Source of the DNA: Lysinibacillus sphaericus | GTDB lineage: Bacteria > Bacillota > Bacilli > Bacillales_A > Planococcaceae | Assembly: GCF_002982115.1 (NCBI RefSeq) | Contig: NZ_CP019980.1 | Location: 132,001-196,000 of the forward strand | Direction: 5' to 3' | DNA length: 64,000 bases | In this document: piece after piece, positions 15,398-23,516 of the stretch | Layout of the letters: every line of letters begins with the position of its first letter | How positions within the stretch are numbered: position 1 is the stretch's first letter | Notes under the pieces: model-generated | The model's input: only the letters and a program-made list of their open reading frames with translations | Database searches by the model: none | What the model was told of the DNA's origin: nothing | Made by a program: the position numbers and the translations under genes

Positions 15398-15749
15398 ATT
15401 TTTCTCCCCTTATTTCAAAATCATTCAATATAAGATGTATATGAAATTATAAGATGCTTATTAACAAAATCACGAAACAATACAAAAGACTTTCTTGAAT
15501 TTGTCGACAAAAGAATGAATATAAATAGATATGTATAAATAGACAAATTTTCATTATTTTTTGGGGGTATTTTTGAAATGATAAGATTAAATGGCTTTGA
15601 AGCGGGAAATAAGTAGGGAGAAAGAAATGCCTAAATTTATAAATATGCAATTTTAGTAAAATGGATAAAAGGTGAAGTGCATCTGTAATTTTTAATTCCA
15701 TCATTATACTGTTAATATGTTAGTAGGACAGGTAAAGGTAGGGAATACA
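15398..15749. other. Intergenic region with a palindromic 0A-like box
   Basis: These 352 bases lie between divergent genes and hold the promoters of the endopeptidase and the split kinase. No coding frame has a credible ribosome site. A perfect palindrome TTTGTCGACAAA at 15500-15511 contains, on both strands, a sequence one base off the Spo0A box TTTGTCGAA. That would suit a sporulation-linked endopeptidase gene, but the match is short. Confidence 0.35.
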
Positions 15750-16259
15750 ATGGATAAAAAAATGAAAATGGGTATTCGGACTAAGATTACCCTCGGTTAT
15801 GTAGTTATTATTCTTTGTTTACTTGCGTCAGTGATTATATTAAACAATCAAATTACTTCCCTACAAAAGGAAAGGAATTTTATTATTAAATATGATTCTC
15901 AAGTACAAACACTTACAAATCGTATTGAAAAATATATTTTAGATATGGAAACGAGCCAACGAGGCTATATTATTACGGGTGATTCGAGCTATTTAGAGCC
16001 ATACGAAAATGCCGAAGAAAATTGGAAGATTGACTATGATGAACTCTATCAGTTATTAGAAAATAGGGGCAATCAGCAAAAGAAGTTAGAAACTATTAAG
16101 GCTACGATAGAACATTGGATTGCGACATCTGGTGAACCGACAATACATTTAAAAAAAGAAAAGAATACGGTAGCGGGACTGACCCCGATATATAAGACAG
16201 TAATCAAAAAAGCATTACCCAACCAGTTGTCGGTATTGAACCGGCGACTGGTTGTTTAG
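15750..16259 (+). pseudogene. 5' part of IS-split hybrid histidine kinase
   Basis: This is the N-terminal fragment of a hybrid histidine kinase, interrupted at 16174 by the IS. It has TM1 (about residues 10-30 from ATG 15750) and the start of a CHASE3 extracellular sensor (ETSQRGYIITGDSSYLEPYENA). ATG 15750 is preferred over an upstream ATG at 15717 because AGGTAGGG precedes it by 6 bases. After 16174 the frame continues into the IS and stops at 16259, adding 28 foreign codons. The fragment lacks the second membrane helix and all signalling domains, so it should be non-functional. Joining 15750-16174 to 17466-19788 gives an intact 915-residue protein. Confidence 0.9.
16171..16174. repeat. Target-site duplication TAGC, left copy
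   Basis: TAGC directly precedes the left inverted repeat of the IS and is repeated at 17462-17465 directly after the right end. The 4-bp length is within the 3-4 bp usual for IS3-family elements. Confidence 0.85.
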
Positions 16260-17063
16260 TTTCGTTTGAATTCGGTTATTGTTATAATAGTTTATATAGT
16301 CTTTGACAGTTTGTTCTACGATGGCCGTCGTAGTACTGTTCAAATTGTCTAAGTAGAATGTTTCAGACTTTAACACAGAATGAAACGATTCGATTGGGGC
16401 ATTATCAGCGGGCGTACCTTTACGGGACATGCTCATGGTAATGCCTTTTGCTTTTACGGCCTGTTGATAATCATACGATGTGTATACCGCCCCTTGGTCA
16501 CTGTGCAACGTACACCCTTCGGGCAAATGATGAAGTTGAGCTAATGTATCCAGCACAAAATCAGTATCTTGGCAGTCTCCAATCGAATAGGCAATAATTT
16601 CACCATTATATAAATCTTGAATACTTGAAAGATACAACTGTTTTTGACCAAATGGCAAGTAAGTAATATCAGTTACGAGCTTCTGTAACGGTGCGGTGGC
16701 TTCAAAATCGCGATTTAATAAATTTGCTGCGATTGCATAAGGTTGTCCTGTTCGTTTCCGTTTTTTCACTTTCACGCGACATTGCCAACCATATTTTTGC
16801 ATGATACGTTGAACCACTTTATGATTGACGCACATTTCTTGACGTAAGAGTGCTGTAATTTTTCTGTAGCCATAGCGAAATTTATTTGCTCGACAGAGTT
16901 CACCGATACGTCTCTCTATTGCTTGACGAGACCTTGCATCGGTTGATGCCTGTTTCCAACGATAGTAGGTAGATCGTGCAATCCCAAAGTGTTTACAAAT
17001 GTCCTTTACAGACATCATGCTTCTTAGTGACGCAACTAACTGTACTGCTACTTCTCCAACCAC
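16215..17063 (-). CDS. IS3-family transposase OrfB (integrase core)
   Basis: This 282-residue product has an HTH_21-type region near the N-terminus (IERRIGELCRANKFRYGYRKITALL) and an rve integrase core. The DDE acids are visible in VTDITYLPF (first Asp), LHSDQGAVYTS (second Asp) and the ESFHSVLKSE segment (Glu). The apparent GTG start is probably not used. The frame is open back to the slippery AAAAAAG at 17090-17084, and a -1 frameshift there would make an OrfAB fusion as in other IS3 elements. OrfB alone may also be made. Confidence 0.93.
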   Translation of the reverse strand: MVGEVAVQLVASLRSMMSVKDICKHFGIARSTYYRWKQASTDARSRQAIERRIGELCRANKFRYGYRKITALLRQEMCVNHKVVQRIMQKYGWQCRVKVKKRKRTGQPYAIAANLLNRDFEATAPLQKLVTDITYLPFGQKQLYLSSIQDLYNGEIIAYSIGDCQDTDFVLDTLAQLHHLPEGCTLHSDQGAVYTSYDYQQAVKAKGITMSMSRKGTPADNAPIESFHSVLKSETFYLDNLNSTTTAIVEQTVKDYINYYNNNRIQTKLNNQSPVQYRQLVG

Positions 17064-17365
17064 TTCCTCTCCAACTCTGCGTACTTTTTTAGCACCTCAA
17101 TTTGTTGCTTTAAATAACGGTTTTCCAATGCTAATTTCGTTTGTTCATTGTCCGGTTCAGGACCCTTATTAAAGATATATTGTTTGCCTACAGGTTGTTT
17201 CAAACGATTGACTTCACCATTTCTATACCAACGCACCCATGTTTCGACCTGTGTTTTATGGCGTATATTTAATTCCAATAGAATCTGTTTGACAGGTACA
17301 CCCGCTAATCGCATCTTAATCGCTTTCATTTTTACTTCATAGGGATAACTCACTCTTGTTCCCAT
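17048..17365 (-). CDS. IS3-family transposase OrfA
   Basis: This 105-residue product has an N-terminal helix-turn-helix (YPYEVKMKAIKMRLAGVPVKQILLELNI) that binds the terminal repeats, and a C-terminal leucine-zipper-like helix (LALENRYLKQQIEVLKKYAELE). It begins 97 bases inside the right end of the IS, after a ribosome site GGAGGTG. Its last codons contain the slippery A-AAA-AAG used to shift into orfB. OrfA alone usually regulates transposition. Confidence 0.93.
   Translation of the reverse strand: MGTRVSYPYEVKMKAIKMRLAGVPVKQILLELNIRHKTQVETWVRWYRNGEVNRLKQPVGKQYIFNKGPEPDNEQTKLALENRYLKQQIEVLKKYAELERKWLEK
17084..17090 (-). promoter_or_regulatory. Programmed -1 frameshift site A-AAA-AAG
   Basis: On the minus strand orfA reads CTA AAA AAG TAC. 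The heptamer AAAAAAG is in the correct phase for -1 slippage, after which the frame continues GTA CGC AGA GTT into orfB without a stop. Confidence 0.75.
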
Positions 17366-17421
17366 AGAAAAAACACCTCCAAATTGAAATTTAAGTATCT
17401 ATACCCGAATTTCAATCGAAG

Positions 17422-19788
17422 ATGCTTTTTTTATTTGTCTATACCTATTGGGGTCAGTTCCTAGCATTGCAAGAATTTTTTAAAGTAGATGTTGGACGCA
17501 AAGATATGGACACGATGCGAAAGCAATTTGACGCTTTCCGTGCAGATGAGAACGCATTTACGCAAACTAAAGCAAAACAATTAGACAAAACAAATAGTAA
17601 TTTAACTACGGCATTATTTGGTATCTTAGTGCTTGTATCTTTTATTGCGATTGTTATAGCTAGTGGGATTTCACGTTCAATCGTCAAAACAATAACAGAG
17701 GTCACACAAACAATTAAAGAAATTGCCGCTTCAAAAGGTAATCATCGAACAAGGATTCACGTTAAAACGAATGATGAAATTAATGCGCTGGCAGATGCGA
17801 CAAATGAGTTGTTAGATACACTTGAGCGAAGAGAATGGCTGCAAGCTAATATCGCTGAAATCGTTACAAAATATCAAGGTATTTCTGCTATCACGAAATT
17901 GGCTGAAACTTTTCTTTCAGAAATGGCGCAAAAAACACAATCATCCTTCGGTGCATTTTATGTGCGAGAAATGCACAATAACGAAGTCTGCTTTGTGAAG
18001 AAAGCGTCCTTTGCTGACATGGGAGACAAGGTTGGTATTGACCAATTTAAAATTGGACAAGGTTTAATTGGTCAATGTGCGCTTGAAAAACGGGTTTTCA
18101 TTAATCACGATGTTTCGCAAGATTATCGTTTAATCGGAACAGGTTTAGGTGAAGCACCACCAAAGAGTATTTTTATTTTCCCCATTATATTCGAAGATGA
18201 GGTTATAGCTGTCGTAGAACTTGCGACGATGAAGAGTTATACAGCGTTACAGCAGGAATTGGTGAACCAAGTAATCGAAACATTTGGATTAACGGTCAAT
18301 AGCATTTTAGGACGTATGGAAATTGTACGACTCTTAAATGAATCAAGAGCCATGACAGAGGAATTACAAGTACAATCGGAAGAGCTACAAACGCAATCGG
18401 AAGAGTTACAAATGCAAACAGAAGAGCTCACGATGATTAATGAACAGCTTGAGGAAAGAACAAAAGAAGCTGAAATGAAAACGAAAGAATTAGAGAGCGC
18501 CAAAAAAGATTTAGAAGATAGTGCGGAGCAACTTGTATTAAATTCTAATTACAAATCTCAGTTTTTAGCCAACATGTCCCACGAATTACGGACACCATTA
18601 AATAGCATTTTAATTTTGTCTGAAATGTTATCAGAGAATGGCAACGATAATTTAACGGAAGAAGAGATGGAATTTGCAAGAGTCATTCATTCTTCTGGTG
18701 AGGATCTACTTGCATTAATCAATGATATTTTAGATATATCAAAGGTTGAGGCTGGTAAAATTGAAATTATTTTTGATGAAGTAAATATGAGTGAATTGCC
18801 AATGCAAATAGAGCAAATCTTTGCGCCAGTAGCTAAGAAAAAGAATTTAGAATTGCATATTTCGAAAGCACCAAACGTAGTCGATATTTTCTATACAGAC
18901 GAAAAGAGATTCCAACAAATTTTAAAAAATTTATTATCAAATGCATTGAAATTTACGGAACAGGGTTATGTACATTTAAATATTAAGCAGCTTGATCATC
19001 AACAACTAACATCTAATATGCAAGAAGTAAGCACAGAATGGCTTGAAATTACGGTATCTGATACGGGAATAGGTATTCCAAAGGACAAGCATCAGCTAAT
19101 CTTTGAATCCTTCCAACAAGCAGATGGGGCTACTGTACGTAAATATGGTGGAACAGGTCTTGGTTTATCCATTTGTAAGGAATTTGCAAAATTACTTGGA
19201 GGTTGGGTTGCATTACAAAGTGAAGAAGGGAAAGGCAGTAGCTTTACGCTCACTATTCCAAGTTTACCTAACGGCTTAAATACGACAGCCATAGATTCCG
19301 CTTATGTTGAAGTGGTCGCTACACTAGAAGCAGATGACATTGTTGAAGAAGTGGAAGAGCAAGTAGAGGAAAGCTATCAGGTTTCTCCACAAGAAGTAGA
19401 AGTTTTCCAAGGGAAAAATATTTTAATCGTAGATGATGATAATCGCAATATCTATGCATTGAAAGCAGCGCTTGAAAAAAGAGGCATGAATATTCTCGTT
19501 GCAAAAGATGGATTAGAATGTTTAGAGATTATGGAGACGAATAATAAAATAGATCTTATTCTGATGGATATTATGATGCCGAATATGGATGGATATGAAA
19601 CAATGTCTATTATTCGTACGAAAATGAAGCTTACTGATTTGCCAATTATCGCTTTAACAGCAAAAGCAATGAGTACAGATCGTGATAAATCTCTAGAAGC
19701 AGGTGCATCTGATTATATTAGTAAGCCGTTAAATCTAGATCAATTAGTATCGGTCTTACGCGTATGGCTAGTTTCTAAAGGGAGTTAA
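17422..19788 (+). pseudogene. 3' part of IS-split hybrid histidine kinase
   Basis: This frame opens inside the IS end (ATG 17422). The original gene sequence resumes at 17466 with the CHASE3 remainder (LQEFFKVDVGRKDMD). Domains in order, numbered from 17422, are: TM2 (about 54-76), HAMP (77-130), GAF (about 150-295), and a coiled coil with EELQTQSEELQMQ heptads (about 310-375). HisKA follows with MSHELRTPLNS (His near 390), then HATPase (DTGIGIPKD and GTGLGLSICKEF) and a C-terminal receiver (phospho-acceptor in ILMDIMMPNMDGYE). If translated from 17422 it would be a one-span kinase without its sensor. Its catalytic domains are undamaged, so residual or constitutive activity is possible. Confidence 0.88.
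17462..17465. repeat. Target-site duplication TAGC, right copy
   Basis: This is the right partner of 16171-16174. Keeping one TAGC gives ACG GTA GCA TTG CAA GAA across the junction, which restores the kinase frame. Confidence 0.85.
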
Positions 19789-19797
19789 AAAATAAGC

Positions 19798-20652
19798 ATG
19801 GATAATCAATTCCAAAATTTTGAGCTAAAGCAACAAATGAATAAGCATGCGGATATGGAAATTGAGTTACTACTCGAAGCTATCTATCGTTTATCCGGTT
19901 TTGATTTTCGACAATATAATCGCTCATCTATTTCTCGTCGCATTTATAATCGGATGAGGGTGAGTAATATACCGACTATTTCCCGGGTACAAGAAAAAGC
20001 GATACATGAAGAAAGTTTTTTGGAACAGCTCTTGAATGATTTTTCTATCAATGTCACAGAAATGTTTCGTAATCCTAGCTTTTTTAAAGCGTTCCGTAAA
20101 GAAGTTGTGCCCTATTTAAGACAGTACCCAGAAATTCGTATATGGCATGCAGGATGTGCTACAGGCGAAGAGGTGTACTCAATGGCTATATTATTACAGG
20201 AAGAAGGACTAATAGATAGGTCTGTGATTTACGCTACGGATATGAATGAGCATGTGTTAGAAAAGGCAAAAAAGGGCGCCTTCTCAATAAAAAAAATGCA
20301 AGCATATACAACGAATTATATGCTTGCGGGGGGGAATCATGCTTTTTCGGAATACTATAAAACTGACTATCAATACGCCTATTTCCATCCGGAACTTTTA
20401 AAAAATATTATTTTTGCACAGCATAATTTAGTAACAGATCAATCCTTTAATGAATTTCATGTGATTGTCTGCCGCAATGTTTTAATTTATTTTTCTCCTG
20501 CTCTACAAAGCCAAGTACATCATTTATTTTACGATAGTCTAAGCCGAGATGGCTTTTTATGTTTAGGTGATAAAGAAACGCTACGTTGTGACGGGATCAT
20601 TTCAAAATATAAAGAAACTGTTGCCATTGAAAAAATTTATCAAAAAAAATAG
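19798..20652 (+). CDS. cheR: CheR-type protein-glutamate methyltransferase
   Basis: This 284-residue product has the all-alpha CheR N-domain (about 20-80; GFDFRQYNRSSISRRIYNRM) and an SAM-dependent methyltransferase domain. The SAM loop reads IWHAGCATGEEVYSMA and the later motif is FHVIVCRNVLIYF. It begins 9 bases after the split kinase gene, so it was co-transcribed with it. In related stress-signalling clusters a CheR is paired with hybrid kinases and RsbU-like phosphatases and need not act in chemotaxis. The IS upstream is likely polar on it unless an internal promoter exists. Confidence 0.88.
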   Translation: MDNQFQNFELKQQMNKHADMEIELLLEAIYRLSGFDFRQYNRSSISRRIYNRMRVSNIPTISRVQEKAIHEESFLEQLLNDFSINVTEMFRNPSFFKAFRKEVVPYLRQYPEIRIWHAGCATGEEVYSMAILLQEEGLIDRSVIYATDMNEHVLEKAKKGAFSIKKMQAYTTNYMLAGGNHAFSEYYKTDYQYAYFHPELLKNIIFAQHNLVTDQSFNEFHVIVCRNVLIYFSPALQSQVHHLFYDSLSRDGFLCLGDKETLRCDGIISKYKETVAIEKIYQKK

Positions 20653-20664
20653 AAGGTAGTCATA

Positions 20665-20739
20665 GAAAAAATCCGCTATACATTCTGTTGCAGACATTGC
20701 GTTTACGCTTGGCAGCAGCAGAAATGTATGCGGATTTTT
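20665..20739. terminator. Bidirectional terminator between cheR and the phosphatase gene
   Basis: AAAAATCCGCTATACATT pairs with AATGTATGCGGATTTTT with one bulge, around a partly paired loop. Both flanks can give U-tracts. The genes on either side are convergent. Confidence 0.8.
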
Positions 20740-20759
20740 GAAATTATTGACTCCTAAAT

Positions 20760-21902
20760 TTACATTGCTTGTGCTTGAATCATTAATACACACATATCGT
20801 CCGGTTGGTTTTTTTGCTTTTCTTTAGGTAGTAAATTATCAATCAGACATTGTGTATAATTCCATTTGTTTGAGGTTAGTTTTTGTAAAAGTTTTTCAGA
20901 TTCTATTTCGCATGGTCCCATCGCCTCTAAAACCCCATCTGTATATAAAACAATTTGAACATCCTTTTGATATTGTATTGTTTGTTTTTGTACCTTTATT
21001 TCTTCAAAAAAGCCGACAGCACAGCTTCCTTGGTTTAAAGGAACTAGTGTAGTTTCATCAACAAGTGCGTATCCAGCAGGATGGCCCGCGTTAACGTATT
21101 CAATTGTTTTTTGTTCCGTATCAATCACTATGTAAATAGCTGTAAAGTAATGAATATTTTCTTCCTTTGCATTTTGCAGAAGCGTCATATAACGATTTAG
21201 TTCCTTAATAACGAGCTCGGGTTCCACCAACTGTTTGACAGCTTCCCTTAGTACAGAAGAGATAAACATACAAACGAGCGCTGCTGGTATACCGTGACCC
21301 ATCATATCGAGTAAAATAACCGCGTAACGGTGATCGTTAATTTTATACCAATAGTACATATCCCCTGCTAAATTTGAAGAGGGGAGGTAGGATACCTCGA
21401 TTTGAATATGATCTTCAGTTAAAGGTGCACTTAGTAAACTGCGTTGTACACGTGTGGCTAAATCTAATTCATACTTGATTTTCATTTCTTGTTTCATATG
21501 CCAATCTAATTCAGCCTTTAATCTTAGAGCAACACGAATTCTTGCAAGAAGTTCCGTCTTATTGATGGGCTTTGTAATATAATCGACCCCTCCAATATCG
21601 AGTGCTTCCGCAAGCTTGTTTTTATCTTCTAATGCTGTAACGAAAATAATTTGAATATCTTTGAATTTTTCATTTTGTTTTATCCGTTTGCAAGCTTCAA
21701 TACCATCTATTTCAGGCATCATAATGTCTAATAAAATCAGCTCGACAGAAGTACCTGCGGGATTTTTTGCATCTAACTGAAGATAGTCGAAAAGCTCATA
21801 AGCTGATGAAAGAGATACACAGTTATCATAACCTGCATTTTTTAAAATTTTTTCGATTACGAATAGATTGACTGAATTGTCATCTACAAGAAGAATTGTC
21901 AT
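20760..21902 (-). CDS. Response regulator with PP2C (RsbU/SpoIIE-like) phosphatase domain
   Basis: This 380-residue protein has an N-terminal receiver (about 1-125; acidic pair D7-D8, phospho-acceptor in LLDIMMPEIDG, Lys in DYITKPINK), a helical linker (about 125-165), and a PP2C-type phosphatase domain (about 170-375). The metal-binding motifs are SNLAGDMYYW, LLDMMGHGIPAAL, VNAGHPAGY and LYTDGVLEA. Such proteins dephosphorylate anti-sigma-factor antagonists. It is convergent with the kinase-CheR unit, whose receiver-bearing kinase is its most plausible upstream partner (inference). Confidence 0.9.
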   Translation of the reverse strand: MTILLVDDNSVNLFVIEKILKNAGYDNCVSLSSAYELFDYLQLDAKNPAGTSVELILLDIMMPEIDGIEACKRIKQNEKFKDIQIIFVTALEDKNKLAEALDIGGVDYITKPINKTELLARIRVALRLKAELDWHMKQEMKIKYELDLATRVQRSLLSAPLTEDHIQIEVSYLPSSNLAGDMYYWYKINDHRYAVILLDMMGHGIPAALVCMFISSVLREAVKQLVEPELVIKELNRYMTLLQNAKEENIHYFTAIYIVIDTEQKTIEYVNAGHPAGYALVDETTLVPLNQGSCAVGFFEEIKVQKQTIQYQKDVQIVLYTDGVLEAMGPCEIESEKLLQKLTSNKWNYTQCLIDNLLPKEKQKNQPDDMCVLMIQAQAM

Positions 21903-22182
21903 AGTTTTTTCCCCTTATTCTGCTTGAACCATTGATGAAGTGCAGATTATAAATTGTATTAAAAATACTCTTAACATCATTATTATACAAAATATTAGAG
22001 AATAACGGTATTTTAATGAATTTAAGGTATATTTTACTAGGAAATAAGTTTGTTTTTTATTGCTAAACCTCTGTTAACTATAGGTGAAAGTCACAACGAG
22101 TAGTGAAAAAATATGAAAAAAAATCAATATTAATTTATTACCCTTTCTGTTTGGTGATTTAAACTATTTTTCATAAAGAATT

Positions 22183-23202
22183 TTAGCGCTTTTTAGCCTT
22201 TTTAAAGCCACTATAAATATCAAATACACTTGCTAGAATCGTCAGAGTAATTACGACAAGTAGTATGCGATCTAGCGTAAACAAAATCTTTGTAGAAGTG
22301 GTTTCCATAATAGCCGCCATATAGGGTATTGCCGCACTATGAATAATATCAGGCTGATTTGCCATGACAATCAACACAATTGTACCCATACATTGAAGAA
22401 CGGCACTTATAATGGCAATCGGCATGGTCCATTGTCTAACCTTCCATTTATATATGGTTAAAGCCATACTTAAAACGATGCAAAATAAAATAATCGGTCT
22501 ATAAGACAAGAGGGTATCTTGGTTGAAAATAGGCATAACAAATTTTAAGCCACTTCTTTCATCCGAAGAGTAAATTCCAATCAGATGAGCGGCATTCAAA
22601 TAAACAAACGTAAAAATGGCTATTCCTAATATGCTAAAGATAATATCAGTAAGCGGTATATAATTGTCTTTGTCGATAATTTTTGTTTTCTTTAAATCTT
22701 CCGGTGTCCATTCTTTGTTGCTTTTCATAAAGAATAGTAGATTTTTCGTGTTACCATAGCGTTCCGTTATGATAAAGGCAATGGTAATCCAAAACAGTAC
22801 TTGTAAGACTACTTCGATCATAGTGGCAATCGTTATAGATATGGCTTGAATAATAGCAGACAACAGCAATCCATCCGCTGGGAAGGAAAAAATACTTTTT
22901 ACAAGAAGTACAATTATTGTAATAAGGATTGCCCAAGGAAGCACTACTTTGATTGTCTGCATGTAAGTGCTGTACAGTTCAGGACCAATTAAATATTTCG
23001 GTTCCTGTTGATAGCTCGCAGCAAGTATTGCTGGGTCTCCAAGTTTTAAAAGAGCTTCTTTTACCTCTAATTCTGAAAAATCCTCGGGTAACATATCTTC
23101 AATTGTAGATTTTAATTCAACTCCAATCGCGTCCCTTTTCTTTTTAGGAATCCTTCGAATCACTTCATAAATATAGGCATCAATCAAATCCAACTTTGTC
23201 AT
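22183..23202 (-). CDS. HAAS-domain multi-span membrane protein
   Basis: This 339-residue product has an N-terminal cytoplasmic HAAS-like domain (about 1-70; YIYEVIRRIPKKKRDAIGVEL, then KLGDPAILAASY). About seven membrane helices follow between residues 90 and 330. HAAS domains usually accompany PadR regulators, but no padR is adjacent here. The transported or sensed molecule is unknown. The start at 23202 is supported by AAGGAGGATG just upstream. The gene is divergent from the Eis-like gene. Confidence 0.7.
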   Translation of the reverse strand: MTKLDLIDAYIYEVIRRIPKKKRDAIGVELKSTIEDMLPEDFSELEVKEALLKLGDPAILAASYQQEPKYLIGPELYSTYMQTIKVVLPWAILITIIVLLVKSIFSFPADGLLLSAIIQAISITIATMIEVVLQVLFWITIAFIITERYGNTKNLLFFMKSNKEWTPEDLKKTKIIDKDNYIPLTDIIFSILGIAIFTFVYLNAAHLIGIYSSDERSGLKFVMPIFNQDTLLSYRPIILFCIVLSMALTIYKWKVRQWTMPIAIISAVLQCMGTIVLIVMANQPDIIHSAAIPYMAAIMETTSTKILFTLDRILLVVITLTILASVFDIYSGFKKAKKR

Positions 23203-23516
23203 CCTCCTTATAGTAATGTATATAGCTCTAACAACGTTGTTAGAAGCAAAAGAAATAGCGTTTCAACACATCATATTTGAGGCAACTACTACGCTCTCTG
23301 TTTTGCATTTCCCAGCGAACATGTTGATATTGGGGGAAGCTAACAGCCCCGTGCCTTCGAAGGCACATTTTTATCGACACACATTTTTTAGCTTCTCTAC
23401 AGTTATCATACAGTAATGAATAGTGTGTGGTAATATATGTTATTAATAGGGGCGGGAATTAATGTGAAAGCAAATGGCATTAAGCCAAATATTTTTATAA
23501 TAATAGGAGGGTGTAT
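23203..23516. other. Divergent intergenic region with terminator-like hairpin
   Basis: These 314 bases separate divergent genes. They hold a perfect 16-bp palindrome GTGCCTTCGAAGGCAC at 23351-23366 followed by ATTTTTATC, which has the form of a Rho-independent terminator for rightward transcripts. No annotated gene on the plus strand lies upstream of it, so it may end a short untranslated RNA or a leader. A 66-codon frame across the region has no ribosome site and is rejected. Confidence 0.45.

Larger units (their letters stand above)
16175..17461. mobile_element. IS3-family insertion sequence (IS150-like), 1287 bp
   Basis: The ends are GGGACTGACCCC (left) and GGGGTCAGTTCC (right). These are inverted repeats of 12 bp with one mismatch, and similarity extends inward to the AAAAAAGC region on both sides. 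A TAGC duplication flanks it. Inside, on the minus strand, lie orfA (17048-17365) and orfB (16215-17063), overlapping by 16 bases with an A-AAA-AAG slip site. The element is complete and looks recent: both frames are open, the slip site is in phase and the target duplication is exact. It sits in the CHASE3 coding region of the hybrid kinase, in the opposite orientation. Confidence 0.95.

Noticed and set aside
15447-15704. 85-codon minus-strand frame in the gap before the split kinase
   Set aside because: Low-complexity AT-rich translation without a ribosome site.
16175-17461. IS carrying passenger or resistance genes
   Set aside because: The element contains only orfA and orfB between its ends.
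23216-23416. 66-codon frame between divergent genes
   Set aside because: No ribosome site, poor composition, and it runs through a terminator-like palindrome.
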